Below, one piece after another: positions 26,246 through 34,691 of a stretch of DNA of 51,229 bases. The notes below the pieces were generated by a model, which saw nothing but the letters and a program-made list of their open reading frames with translations, searched no databases and had not been told where the DNA came from. The DNA is from JBBQSF01 sp038214085 (lineage in GTDB: Bacteria; Bacteroidota; Bacteroidia; Bacteroidales; CG2-30-32-10). How positions within the stretch are numbered: position 1 is the first letter of the stretch; the number at the start of each line of letters is the position of its first letter. Position numbers and translations under genes: made by a program. The stretch is taken from positions 1 to 51,229 of the forward strand of contig JBBQSF010000004.1 of assembly GCA_038214085.1 (NCBI GenBank). The letters run 5' to 3'.

Positions 26246-26458
26246 TTTTTTATTGACTAATATTTAAGACATCTTTTTAATTATTTGGTTGCTTTTTTGT
26301 GAAATTAAATAAGAATAAAAATTCTACAGCTTTTTATTACAAAAAAAAAATAGCAAAACCCTTGCGAATTTACAATATGTTATTGAAGGAAGACAATATA
26401 TTATGTTTGGCTTCCTACACTTGGTTGTTGATTGTGAAGAAAAATATAAAATGTTTTT

Positions 26459-26480
26459 TAAAATTTAAACAACCTCTAAG
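26459..26480. repeat. orphan terminal end of the palindromic repeat
   Basis: These 22 bases are identical to the right end of the full repeat (26651-26672). They directly abut its left end, so the junction itself reads as a short palindrome around CTAAGAATCT. This looks like the remnant of a second element inserted or duplicated in tandem, with a spacing of 192 bases between the two identical ends. Confidence 0.75.
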
Positions 26481-26672
26481 AATCTGTTTAAATTTTATAT
26501 AAGATTTTTAATATGCCCCGTCAATTCTAGTTTTTCTATCGTCGCTTCTCTATACCCGCATACATTTTTGTAATTGATTATTTTTTGGGAGCGGACTCGA
26601 AGTGACGATAGAAAAAGTATCGAGAATAGGGGTACAATAATTTCATGTATTAAAATTTAAACAACCTCTAAG
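26479..26672 (+). repeat. MITE/REP-like imperfect palindromic repeat, copy 1
   Basis: About 194 bases with imperfect terminal inverted ends (left CTAAGAATCTGTTTAAATTT, right AAATTTAAACAACCTCTAAG). The inner arms are also inverted: TTTTTCTATCGTCGCTTC on the left pairs with GAAGTGACGATAGAAAAA on the right. The arms together span roughly 65 bases each side. It has no coding capacity. A copy with about a dozen differences occurs at 34775-34968 in the same orientation. Confidence 0.85.
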
Positions 26673-26787
26673 TTAATGAAATTAAATGTGCCTATAAATA
26701 TTATGTAGCTATTGGCGTTTGCCTTCTTAACATCCTCTGATTTTTGGTTGCCTAAATAAAATATTATTTCTTTAACTATAAAATAAA

Positions 26788-26795
26788 TACTTTTG
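26788..26795 (+). promoter_or_regulatory. -7 box for the BatA-type gene
   Basis: TACTTTTG matches the Bacteroidota -7 consensus TAnnTTTG and lies 35 bases before the ATG at 26831. A convincing -33 TTG is missing; TTTC at 26767-26770 is the nearest fit. Confidence 0.4.
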
Positions 26796-26830
26796 TTTCA
26801 CAGTTAATACATTAATAAAAAAGTTCAAGA

Positions 26831-28867
26831 ATGAGTTTTGTTAACCCTGCATTTCTTTTTGGTTTGTTTTTTATTGCAATACCTGTTCTGATTCATTTGT
26901 TTAATTTACGAAGGTTCAAAAAGGTTTATTTCAGCAATGTAAGAATGTTGAAAGAACTTAAACAGGAAACACAAAAAAAGTCACGATTAAAACATTTGCT
27001 GGTTTTGTTTTCACGAATTTTGGCAATTGCTTCACTGGTATTTGCATTTGCTCAGCCTTTTATTCCGCTTACCAACTCGAAAGTGAACTTATCAGGAAAT
27101 AACATAAGTGTTTTTGTTGACAATACGTTTAGTATGGAAGCCATTTCAAAAAAAGGAACACTTTTTAATGAAGCGGTTAGCCGTGCACTCGAAATTGCAG
27201 CAGCTTATTCTACAACCGACATTTTTCAATTGCTAAGTGCTGATTTTGAAGGAAAACATCAGGCATTTTATTCAAAGGAAGATTTTGTGCGGCTGGTAAA
27301 TGATTTGAAAATTTCTTCATCTACCCGAATGCTTTCAGAAATTATTTCCAGACAAAATGATCTGCTTGTTTCCAAAACAAAATCAAAAGCCATTTACATT
27401 ATTTCTGATTTTCAGAAATCTGTTTCTGATTTCGATGCAATTAAAACAGATACAAATACTAATGTTTACTTGATACCTCTTCAATCAGCTAAATCTCAGA
27501 ATATTTACATTGACAGTTGCTGGTTCGAATCTCCGGTGTTTCAAACCAATCATACCAATAAACTTAATGTGCTGATCAAAAACAATGGAATTGTTGATGT
27601 TGAGAAAATTCCTGTTAAACTCTCAGTTAACGGAGTGCAAAAGTCTATTGCAAGTGTTGATATTACTGCTGGATCGCAGTCAATAACATCTCTGTCATTT
27701 TCAATTTCGGAAAAGGGAATACAAAATGCGAAAATTGAAATAGTTGACTTTCCTATTACTTTTGATGACGTGTTTTATCTCTCATTTTCTGTAACTGATA
27801 AAATACCTGTAATTGCTATAAACGGAACAAAGGAGAATACCTATATCAATGCTCTTTTTTCTGCTGATTCATTAATTAAATATACTTCACAAAATGAAAA
27901 AACACTAGATTACGCTCTACTTAAAACGAGTTCTTGTGTGATACTTAATGATATTAAAACCATTTCAAGCGGTCTGGCAATGGAGCTTCAGTCTTTTGTT
28001 AACAGCGGAGGTTCATTAGTGGTTTTCCCTTCCGAAGATATTGATAAAACTAGTTATTCTGCTCTTTTTACTTCATTAAAAGTTCCATCTTATTCCTTTA
28101 AAGATACTTCTGATACTAAAGTTGATAAAATTAACCGCGATCATTTGGTTTATAAAAATGTTTTCGAAAAAGTAACTGAAAACATTGATCTGCCTAAGGT
28201 TTTTAATCATTATAAAATTGTTTCAATTGCTGGCGGAGTTGATGAAATTCTTTTAAAATTACAAAACGGTGACAATTTTTTTGTGTCTTCAGCAAGTGGA
28301 AAAGGGAAGGTGTATCTGTCGTCTGTTCCTCTTATGCCCGAATGGAGCAGTTTTCCAAAGCATGCAATTTTTGTTCCTACATTGTACAATATTGCTTTAT
28401 ACAGCAATCATGATGCGGAGTTGTATTATACCATTGGAAAGGATGAACCTATTTCTGTTTCTTTTACCGAATTGGCAAACGATGCTACTTTCTCAATTAA
28501 AGCCTATAAAAAGGATTTTAGCATAATTCCTGAACATAAAAATACAGGAAATGAATATCTTGTTTTTCCGCATGAGCAAATAACTGAATCTGGAAATTAT
28601 ATTCTTTCAACGGGCGAAAAAGAAATAATGGGAATTGCCTACAACTATGATCGTCACGAATCAAATATGAAATGTTATTCACCCTCGGAGTTGGAAACAA
28701 TTATTAAAGAGAAAAATTTGAAAAACATTGAAGTGCTTGATGTTGCTGAAAGACCTATCTCTAAAGTTCTTGAGGAAATTAACCAGGGACTACAATTATG
28801 GAAATTATTCCTTATACTTGGCCTGCTTTTTCTGCTCTCAGAAGTTTTGTTGCTAAGGCTAAAATAA
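26831..28867 (+). CDS. BatA domain-containing membrane protein (VWA-like, aerotolerance-type N terminus)
   Basis: A 678-residue protein. The N terminus NPAFLFGLFFIAIPVLIHLF with RRFKKVYFSNVRML is the BatA/aerotolerance N-terminal domain with a first membrane helix. A second helix lies near 55-75 (LLVLFSRILAIASLVFAF). Residues from about 90 start a von Willebrand A-like fold (ISVFVDNTFSMEA, a degenerate DxSxS-type site), and the long middle is periplasmic with a GATase-like segment (SFVNSGGSLVVFP). A last helix sits at the C terminus (LFLILGLLFLLSEVLLL). It is a single-gene unit and ends 2 bases from the convergent GNAT gene. Family members are universal in Bacteroidota but their exact role is not settled. 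Confidence 0.88.
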   Translation: MSFVNPAFLFGLFFIAIPVLIHLFNLRRFKKVYFSNVRMLKELKQETQKKSRLKHLLVLFSRILAIASLVFAFAQPFIPLTNSKVNLSGNNISVFVDNTFSMEAISKKGTLFNEAVSRALEIAAAYSTTDIFQLLSADFEGKHQAFYSKEDFVRLVNDLKISSSTRMLSEIISRQNDLLVSKTKSKAIYIISDFQKSVSDFDAIKTDTNTNVYLIPLQSAKSQNIYIDSCWFESPVFQTNHTNKLNVLIKNNGIVDVEKIPVKLSVNGVQKSIASVDITAGSQSITSLSFSISEKGIQNAKIEIVDFPITFDDVFYLSFSVTDKIPVIAINGTKENTYINALFSADSLIKYTSQNEKTLDYALLKTSSCVILNDIKTISSGLAMELQSFVNSGGSLVVFPSEDIDKTSYSALFTSLKVPSYSFKDTSDTKVDKINRDHLVYKNVFEKVTENIDLPKVFNHYKIVSIAGGVDEILLKLQNGDNFFVSSASGKGKVYLSSVPLMPEWSSFPKHAIFVPTLYNIALYSNHDAELYYTIGKDEPISVSFTELANDATFSIKAYKKDFSIIPEHKNTGNEYLVFPHEQITESGNYILSTGEKEIMGIAYNYDRHESNMKCYSPSELETIIKEKNLKNIEVLDVAERPISKVLEEINQGLQLWKLFLILGLLFLLSEVLLLRLK

Positions 28868-28869
28868 AA

Positions 28870-29373
28870 TCAGGGAATAATTTGTTCTATTTTATAAGAA
28901 TACAACAGTTTGTCATCACCAATGTCGTAAAAATCGGGAATCTGAGCAATAAGTTTACAGCCAATATTGGTATAAAATTTCTGAGTGGGTTTGTATTTTT
29001 CTTTCGACGAGGTCTCAATGTAAACAGTTCTTCCATTCCGGAGCCGAATATCTTGAACCGTTTGATCCATAAGCATTTTACCTAATCCCTTTCCGCGCAT
29101 TTTTTCATGAACAGCAATCCAGTATAAATCAAAACTTCCTTTAGTGCAGGCAATTTCTCCAAAACAGGTATAACCTGTGGGGATTCCTTCGTGTTCAGCA
29201 ATAATAAAATAATAACCACTATTTTCTCCACTTTCTATTGCTTCTTCTGCAAGTTCGATTGCTACGTCAACTTCAAAATCGAAAAAAAATCCTGATGATT
29301 CGAGTATAGATCTCAAATGTGGTAAGTCTGCGTAGCTTACATTTTTTCGGAATATGTAATCTGTGGTACTCAT
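28870..29373 (-). CDS. GNAT-family N-acetyltransferase, last gene of the KamA/ATP-grasp operon
   Basis: A 167-residue GNAT enzyme. Motif A is clear as VHEKMRGKGLGKMLMDQ, preceded by the strand FDLYWIAV, and motif B is seen in KPTQKFYTNIGCKLIAQ. It probably transfers an acetyl or acyl group from CoA to an amine. It overlaps the upstream ATP-grasp gene by 4 bases, so expression is coupled. With a lysine 2,3-aminomutase in the operon, acetylation of beta-lysine or of a beta-lysine peptide is a natural guess. The known beta-lysine acetyltransferase AblB is longer, so this is not a simple AblB. Confidence 0.85.
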   Translation of the reverse strand: MSTTDYIFRKNVSYADLPHLRSILESSGFFFDFEVDVAIELAEEAIESGENSGYYFIIAEHEGIPTGYTCFGEIACTKGSFDLYWIAVHEKMRGKGLGKMLMDQTVQDIRLRNGRTVYIETSSKEKYKPTQKFYTNIGCKLIAQIPDFYDIGDDKLLYSYKIEQIIP

Positions 29374-30350
29374 ATCTTTTTTGAATCTTCGATAATTCGC
29401 TTCATTACGTCGGTAAATGCATAGCCTTTTTGTTGTGATGCTGCATAAAAACCACCATTATCCGAAAGACATGGGTTGGCATTTATTTCAAGAACAAATG
29501 GATTTCCCTTGCTGTCCACTCTAAAATCAATCCTTACATAACCATGTAAATCGAAAACATGCCAACATTTTATACAAATTTCATTGAGTTTTTCCAGTAG
29601 GGGCTTGTCGTCTTCGTTAAATTCAAATGTTCTGCAAGTACTTTCGTAATCAAAAGTATCTTCTTTCCATTTTGCTGAATATCCCATTATTTTAGGTTTT
29701 CCTACGGGGAAATCAATAAACTGCATTTCGGCATGCGGAAGCACTTCAGGTCCTAAAATGCCTCCCAATACAGAGATGTTAAATTCTCTACCTTCAATGT
29801 ATTCTTCTATAAAAAATTGTGAACGGCTTAATGTTTTTACTTTTTCGATGTAAGCCTCATCAGATCCTTTAAAAACATTTTCATAGTCAAGGCCAAGAGA
29901 GCCGTCCTCAGTAAGTGGTTTTAAAATATAAGTTTTTTCAGGGTTCAGATTTTTTGTATCAGTTGTTTCATGCCAATCAGCAGTTGGAATTCCTGCATTG
30001 CGGAGCATTTTTTTTGTAAGAACTTTATTAGTGGTAACAAACATACCTTCGAGCCGAACACCTGAATATGGAATACCTAAATAATTCAGAACAGAAGGAG
30101 CAATAAAGCAAAGTTCACCTTTGTTATCAATTGATTCAACAAGGTTGAAAATAAAACCAGGTCTGAATTTTCTTATTTCATTTATAGCCTGCTCAATGTT
30201 AAAAGAAAAGGGCAAGTGTTGTACTTCGAAACCCATATCCTCTAAGGTTTCTGAAACAAGCTGAACCTGATCCAATACATCAAGTTCGTCTGCCTTAGCA
30301 TCTTCAGTTAATTTATTATAAAGAACCAGCGCTTTTTTATTGTTTTCCAT
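29370..30350 (-). CDS. ATP-grasp ligase (D-Ala-D-Ala ligase-like), second of a pair
   Basis: A 326-residue ATP-grasp amide ligase. The pre-ATP-grasp region ends in LGIPYSGVRLEGMFVTTNKVLTKKM, the usual lid of Ddl-type enzymes. ATP-binding elements are YILKPLTEDGSLGLDY and FFIEEYIEGREFNISVLGG; the metal-binding end is VRIDFRVD and FVLEINANPCLS. This fold joins a carboxylate to an amine through an acyl phosphate. It is not expected to be the housekeeping Ddl, because it is one of two divergent paralogues inside an operon with an aminomutase. It overlaps the first ATP-grasp gene by 14 bases and the GNAT gene by 4. Confidence 0.88.
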   Translation of the reverse strand: MENNKKALVLYNKLTEDAKADELDVLDQVQLVSETLEDMGFEVQHLPFSFNIEQAINEIRKFRPGFIFNLVESIDNKGELCFIAPSVLNYLGIPYSGVRLEGMFVTTNKVLTKKMLRNAGIPTADWHETTDTKNLNPEKTYILKPLTEDGSLGLDYENVFKGSDEAYIEKVKTLSRSQFFIEEYIEGREFNISVLGGILGPEVLPHAEMQFIDFPVGKPKIMGYSAKWKEDTFDYESTCRTFEFNEDDKPLLEKLNEICIKCWHVFDLHGYVRIDFRVDSKGNPFVLEINANPCLSDNGGFYAASQQKGYAFTDVMKRIIEDSKKI

Positions 30351-31329
30351 TTTTGATACGGGTTTTGGCAGAATCCATTATCATGCCGATGAGTTGATTG
30401 TATTTAATTCCGGAAGCCATTTTGCTTAAAATCGGAAGATCGGAATGAATAGGATTGAGTCCTGCTAAAGGGTTAACTTCAATAAAATTTGCAATTCCTC
30501 TTTTATCAAACCTAATGTCAATTCTTCCTCCGTCCCGACAGCCAAGACCTTTCCACGCATTAAGCGCACATTCGTAACACAATGCTGTTGTCTCATTATC
30601 GGGTAATGTATAGTCTATTAAATCCAGATAATTGTTCTTGCTGCTGTATGAGTATATTTTTGTTTTAACATTTTCTCTGAAAATTACTTCCATTAATCCA
30701 ACGGTTCTTGCGCTATTTCCTGTACCTACAATGCCTACAGTGAATTCTCTCCCTGATAGGAATTCTTCAACAAGAACAGGTTGCCTGTACTCATAAAGTA
30801 GTTTTGAACATACAGATTTTAATTGAGCATAATTTGTTACAAGTGAATCATCACTTATACCTTTACCTGATCCTTCTGCAACTGGCTTTAAAAATAGGGG
30901 AAAGGGAATGTCAATTTTGGTGATATCATTAATGCTTTCGATAATTTTAAATGCAGCAGTTGCAATTCCAAGATCGCGAATCACCCTTTTTGTCATGCCT
31001 TTATGAAGTGTCAACGAATTTACAAGAACATCAGAGAACGTGTAAGGAATATCGTACACATCAAGCAATGCCGGAACCTGTGCTTCGCGTCCGATGCCAT
31101 TTACGCCTTCGCAGATGTTAAATACAATATCCCATCGCTTTCCTGAACTCAAAGCGGTTAATAAATGTCTAATATTGCCAATACGTTCAGTTTTATAGCC
31201 ATTTTCAATTAACGCATTTTCAATTCCAGAAATAGTCTCTTCCAAATCGAATTCTGCAGCATCTTGCTCTGAAAATCCCATTGAGATATAGTCTGACTTT
31301 AAATCGTATGTAATTCCGACATTTATCAT
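30337..31329 (-). CDS. ATP-grasp ligase (D-Ala-D-Ala ligase-like), first of a pair
   Basis: A 330-residue ATP-grasp protein. FNICEGVNGIGREAQVPALL and YDIPYTFSDVLVNSLTLHKGMTKR resemble the N-terminal lobe of Ddl enzymes. FPLFLKPVAEGSGKGI and VLVEEFLSGREFTVGIVG are the ATP-binding elements; GRIDIRFDKRGIANFIEVNPLAGL is the metal/catalytic end. It differs enough from its partner (29370-30350) to suggest a different substrate. It starts 13 bases after the KamA gene. A two-step ligation with beta-lysine as one building block is the simplest reading, but substrates are not visible. Confidence 0.88.
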   Translation of the reverse strand: MINVGITYDLKSDYISMGFSEQDAAEFDLEETISGIENALIENGYKTERIGNIRHLLTALSSGKRWDIVFNICEGVNGIGREAQVPALLDVYDIPYTFSDVLVNSLTLHKGMTKRVIRDLGIATAAFKIIESINDITKIDIPFPLFLKPVAEGSGKGISDDSLVTNYAQLKSVCSKLLYEYRQPVLVEEFLSGREFTVGIVGTGNSARTVGLMEVIFRENVKTKIYSYSSKNNYLDLIDYTLPDNETTALCYECALNAWKGLGCRDGGRIDIRFDKRGIANFIEVNPLAGLNPIHSDLPILSKMASGIKYNQLIGMIMDSAKTRIKNGKQ

Positions 31330-31342
31330 ATAGATGATTTTT

Positions 31343-32623
31343 TTAGTCTCCGTCGGGATATTTAAATTCTTGGTTCAGGTAATTACGCAGAATGATGCAT
31401 TTGCCTTCAACACCTGCAAAATAATCAGGTAAAAGAGGAATTTTGCCACCACCACCTGGGGCATCTACCACGAAAGTAGGAATGGCATATCCGCTGGTAA
31501 ATCCTCGAAGGCTTCGAATAATATCAATTCCTGTTTTTATAGGTGTTCTGAAGTGGGAAGATCCGTTTACTGGGTCGCATTGATAAAGGTAATATGGCCT
31601 AACACGGATTTTGAGTAATTCGTGCATCAGCTTTTTCATTATTTCTGCATTATCATTAATATCTTTTAATAACACTGTCTGACTGCCTAGAGGAATGCCT
31701 GCATCTGCAAGTCTGGCACAGGCTTCTGCTACTTCCGGATTGATCTCTGCAGGATGGGTAAAGTGAATACTGAGAAAAAGTGGGTGATATTTTTTTAGAA
31801 TATTAACAAGGCTAAGGGTGATGCGCTGAGGCAATACTACAGGTACTTTTGTGCCAATTCGGATAAATTCTACATGCTTTATTTTCTTGAGGTTTGAGAG
31901 AATATATTCAATTGTCTCATCTTCCAGTGTCAGTGGGTCGCCTCCCGAAATAAGTACATCCCGAATTTCGGAATGTGCTGAGATATATGCAAAAGCCTGT
32001 TCGAGATGAGATTTCCCAAAGTGAAAATTCTGGTCATTTGCAACCACACGCGAACGGGTGCAATACCTGCAAAAAGTGGAGCAGAAACCTGTAACAAGCA
32101 ATAAAACCCTATCGGGATAACGATGAACCAGATTAGGAAGTGGACTGTCAGTTTCTTCATTAAGAGGGTCAGTGGTTTCGAATGAATTTAATAAAAATTC
32201 TTTCGTGGTAGGAATAACACATTTACGCAACTGTTCATTGTAAATGCTGTTCTTAATTGTTCCTGCGTAGTGTGGTGTTACCCGAAAAGGTAGCGTTCGG
32301 GTAGAATTGCTAAAGAAATCATTTTCTTGTTTATTGATTCCTATAAAAGAGCGCAACTGATGTTTGGTGGTGATGCTGTTTCTGATCTGCCATTTCCAGT
32401 CCTGCCATTGTGCTAAATTTGTTTCTGGAAAATGTTTCAGATAATAATCGGCAGAGGTGTCGCTGATTTTTATAAATTCTTTACGCTCTGATTCTATAAT
32501 AAGTTGTTTATTTATTCTTAGGGATCTGTCTCTTTTTAGTTTTAACTTATGAAGGCTTGGAGGTTCTTCCTTAAGTGACTGGTTTGCTGAAATCGAAGCT
32601 AATTCAGGCTTTTCGTTTTTCAT
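31343..32623 (-). CDS. kamA: lysine 2,3-aminomutase family radical SAM enzyme
   Basis: A 426-residue radical SAM/PLP enzyme. The iron-sulfur cysteines are Cys181, Cys185 and Cys188 (CSTFCRYC), followed by Thr-Arg190, the arginine that contacts the substrate carboxylate in known KamA. The PLP lysine is Lys394 in APGGGGK. The two aspartates that hold the substrate epsilon-amine are both kept: Asp350 in LYQCD and Asp387 in FVVDAP. These features point to L-lysine to beta-lysine rather than glutamate or arginine mutases. The N terminus has about 55 residues more than clostridial KamA. It is the first gene of a four-gene minus-strand operon. EpmB, which acts on EF-P, lacks the full set seen here, and no EpmA homologue is visible. 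Confidence 0.88.
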   Translation of the reverse strand: MKNEKPELASISANQSLKEEPPSLHKLKLKRDRSLRINKQLIIESERKEFIKISDTSADYYLKHFPETNLAQWQDWKWQIRNSITTKHQLRSFIGINKQENDFFSNSTRTLPFRVTPHYAGTIKNSIYNEQLRKCVIPTTKEFLLNSFETTDPLNEETDSPLPNLVHRYPDRVLLLVTGFCSTFCRYCTRSRVVANDQNFHFGKSHLEQAFAYISAHSEIRDVLISGGDPLTLEDETIEYILSNLKKIKHVEFIRIGTKVPVVLPQRITLSLVNILKKYHPLFLSIHFTHPAEINPEVAEACARLADAGIPLGSQTVLLKDINDNAEIMKKLMHELLKIRVRPYYLYQCDPVNGSSHFRTPIKTGIDIIRSLRGFTSGYAIPTFVVDAPGGGGKIPLLPDYFAGVEGKCIILRNYLNQEFKYPDGD

Positions 32624-32848
32624 CCGAATTGTTTTATTTTATTTAGGTTAATAAAATTGTCTTTTAAAAATGTATTGATTTAACCTTGCAATTTTATAAT
32701 ATATTTTACCTTAAAATTTATATTTTTTTAAAAGTTTTCAATAACTTATTAACTGTTTTTCTCCATCGTCAGTTTAATAAAAGATTAAGATGAACCGATG
32801 CCCAGTATCTTATTTTTTTGTAAATTTACACCTTCAAAATTATCATAA

Positions 32849-33430
32849 TTGTTACGAATTAAATCTCAGGACAGCCGCAGCGATAACGAACTCATTGCTT
32901 TGTACAAAGCAACTGGCGATAAGTCTCTTGTTGGTGAGCTGTATAAACGTTATGTTCATTTGGTTTTTGGCATTTGCATGAAATATTTTAAAGATTCCGA
33001 TGAGAGTAAAGATGCAGTAATGTCGATTTTTGAAAAAATGATGAACGATTTACATAAATACGAAATTGCAAATTTCAAATCATGGTTGCACACAACTTCC
33101 AAAAACCATTGCTTTATGTATTTCCGCTCTTCTAAAAAAAATCAATTTATAAGCTCCGATGAAATTAAAGATTCTACTTTTTTTATGGAAACTGCTTATG
33201 ATTTGAATCATAATCCCGTTATCGAAAAAGAAGAAACGCTCACAAAATTAGAAGCAGCGGTAAAAGATCTTAAAGAAGGGCAGAGAGTTTGTATTGAAAT
33301 GTTTTACCTGCAGCAAAAATGTTATCAGGAAGTTGCAGAATTAACTGGATATTCAATGAACGAAGTGAAAAGTTTTATTCAGAATGGTAAAAGAAATTTA
33401 AAAATAATGCTAGAAAACGCTAATGAATAG
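32849..33430 (+). CDS. RNA polymerase ECF-type sigma factor (TTG start)
   Basis: A 193-residue ECF sigma factor. Region 2 covers about 24-95 (LYKRYVHLVFGICMKYFKDSDESKD, SIFEKMMNDLHKYEIANFKSWL). Region 4 covers about 132-188 (LKEGQRVCIEMFYLQQKCYQEVAELTGYSMNEV, IQNGKRNLKIML). An in-frame TAA ends at 32848, so translation must begin at or after TTG 32849; the first in-frame ATG is residue 44, inside region 2. TTG is therefore the likely start. It overlaps the anti-sigma gene by 8 bases and is divergent from the kamA operon. Confidence 0.88.
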   Translation: MLRIKSQDSRSDNELIALYKATGDKSLVGELYKRYVHLVFGICMKYFKDSDESKDAVMSIFEKMMNDLHKYEIANFKSWLHTTSKNHCFMYFRSSKKNQFISSDEIKDSTFFMETAYDLNHNPVIEKEETLTKLEAAVKDLKEGQRVCIEMFYLQQKCYQEVAELTGYSMNEVKSFIQNGKRNLKIMLENANE

Positions 33431-34691
33431 CAAAAACATACATATTTTTGATGTCGGCGAATGCCTTTCTCATGAAGCAATGCAAGCTTATGTGCTGAAA
33501 AAGCTGTCAACTGAGGAAATGCATGCAGTTGAACAACATCTTACCGACTGCGGGTTTTGTTCGGATGCCATTGATGGATACGTGATCGCCTCAAAGCAAA
33601 AAAATGATTACCCTAAGATTTTTGAGGAAATATTTGTAGCTATCGACAACAAAACAGCTAAAAAAAAGACCTCTAAATTGTTCTATTTTTATGCTGCTGC
33701 TGCTTCTGTTGCAATTATTATAGGTGTTGCTTTCCTTTTTAAAACCACACTTAAAAATACAGGGAATATTTTATCCGAAAACACTATAAAATATCAATCT
33801 GCCGAACAAAAATCAAATGAAAAAAGTGCTGAAAAATCTCAATCTTCTTTTTCTGATTCAATAAATTACAGTAATGAAAATGTTTTAAAATCAACTAAAT
33901 CAGAAAATATTTATCGAAATTCAGATGAAGATAACCTAAGTTTTCGTTTTCTGCCTAAAGGGATTGTTTCGGATGGCGATAAAGATGTTTCAGTTTCCGA
34001 AGATTCTAAAAATATAGAATTTGACAAAACAGTTGGCTATAATAATGACGTTGTTGTGGATCAGCCTATAATTCCAAAAGCTGGGCTAACTGAGGAAGTT
34101 ATTGCTGCTGATGAACGGATATCAACTGGTCAAAGTGCGGTTGTTACTATTTCTTCTTCTGAAAGTAGTAAAACCGATTTGGAGACTTCAAATAAAAATT
34201 CTAAAGATAAAATCGTAAGCAAAAAAAGCACTTACGCCGGAAAAAATATTCAAAGAAATAACAAAAAAAATGAAATAGAATCTGAACAACTAAGTGGTTT
34301 TGTTGATGCCACAAAAACCTTATCCGACAGTGTGCAAATTTCATCTGGAGATTATCTTGAAACTGCATATAAAAAAATAAAACAACAGGATTATCAAGGT
34401 GCAATCGATATTATGGATGAATCCCTTACCTTGTTTCCTGATGATTATAGCACTCTTTATTTTACAGGCCTTTCTAATTTTTACTTGAAAAAATATTCCA
34501 CTGCAATAAGCTTTTTTGAAAAAATAATTTCTTCTACTCAAATAACATATAAAGAAAATGCAATGTGGTTCAAGGCGCTTAGTTTGATAGAACTCGGACA
34601 AAAAGATAATGCTAAAATTTTGCTCAATCAAATTGTACTTATGAATGGCGCTTTTAAAACACAGGCTGAAGATAAGCTGATAGGATTATAA
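33423..34691 (+). CDS. zinc-finger anti-sigma factor with C-terminal TPR domain
   Basis: A 422-residue membrane protein. The cytoplasmic N terminus carries the ZAS-type motif His39-x3-Cys43-x2-Cys46 (EQHLTDCGFC). One transmembrane helix follows at about 86-106 (LFYFYAAAASVAIIIGVAFLF). A long low-complexity Ser/Asn/Lys-rich periplasmic linker runs to about 300. Tetratricopeptide-like helices fill about 308-418 (AYKKIKQQDYQGAIDIMDESL, FYLKKYSTAISFFEKI). It should bind the upstream sigma factor in the cytoplasm and sense something in the periplasm through the TPR end. The 8-base overlap with the sigma gene supports this pairing. Confidence 0.87.
   Translation: MNSKNIHIFDVGECLSHEAMQAYVLKKLSTEEMHAVEQHLTDCGFCSDAIDGYVIASKQKNDYPKIFEEIFVAIDNKTAKKKTSKLFYFYAAAASVAIIIGVAFLFKTTLKNTGNILSENTIKYQSAEQKSNEKSAEKSQSSFSDSINYSNENVLKSTKSENIYRNSDEDNLSFRFLPKGIVSDGDKDVSVSEDSKNIEFDKTVGYNNDVVVDQPIIPKAGLTEEVIAADERISTGQSAVVTISSSESSKTDLETSNKNSKDKIVSKKSTYAGKNIQRNNKKNEIESEQLSGFVDATKTLSDSVQISSGDYLETAYKKIKQQDYQGAIDIMDESLTLFPDDYSTLYFTGLSNFYLKKYSTAISFFEKIISSTQITYKENAMWFKALSLIELGQKDNAKILLNQIVLMNGAFKTQAEDKLIGL

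Larger units (their letters stand above)
26121..26830. other. 710-bp intergenic region with promoters and a palindromic repeat
   Basis: Divergent spacer between the sigma gene (minus) and the BatA-type gene (plus). It holds a minus-strand promoter at 26215-26245, an orphan repeat end at 26459-26480, a full palindromic repeat at 26479-26672 and a plus-strand -7 box at 26788-26795. A 67-codon open frame at 26299-26502 runs into the repeat and has Lys/Asn-biased AT-rich composition; I do not consider it a gene. No tRNA is visible. Confidence 0.7.

Noticed and set aside
26299..26502. Open frame of 67 codons in the long intergenic region
   Set aside because: It runs into the palindromic repeat, has an AT-driven Lys/Asn/Phe composition, and shows no promoter or recognisable domain.
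28798..29085. 95-codon plus-strand frame between the BatA-type gene and the GNAT gene
   Set aside because: It overlaps the end of the BatA-type gene and the antisense of the GNAT gene, both of which are well supported.
29370..31329. The two ATP-grasp genes as housekeeping D-Ala-D-Ala ligases
   Set aside because: Two divergent copies overlap each other in an operon with an aminomutase and GNAT, with no cell-wall (mur/fts) genes nearby. A housekeeping role cannot be fully excluded for either.
31343..32623. KamA homologue as an EpmB-type EF-P lysine mutase
   Set aside because: It has the KamA-type PGGGGK and both epsilon-amine-binding aspartates, and no EpmA or EF-P gene is near.
32790..32981. 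63-codon plus-strand frame overlapping the start of the second sigma factor
   Set aside because: It is out of frame with the clear sigma gene and has no domain. The sigma frame explains the region.
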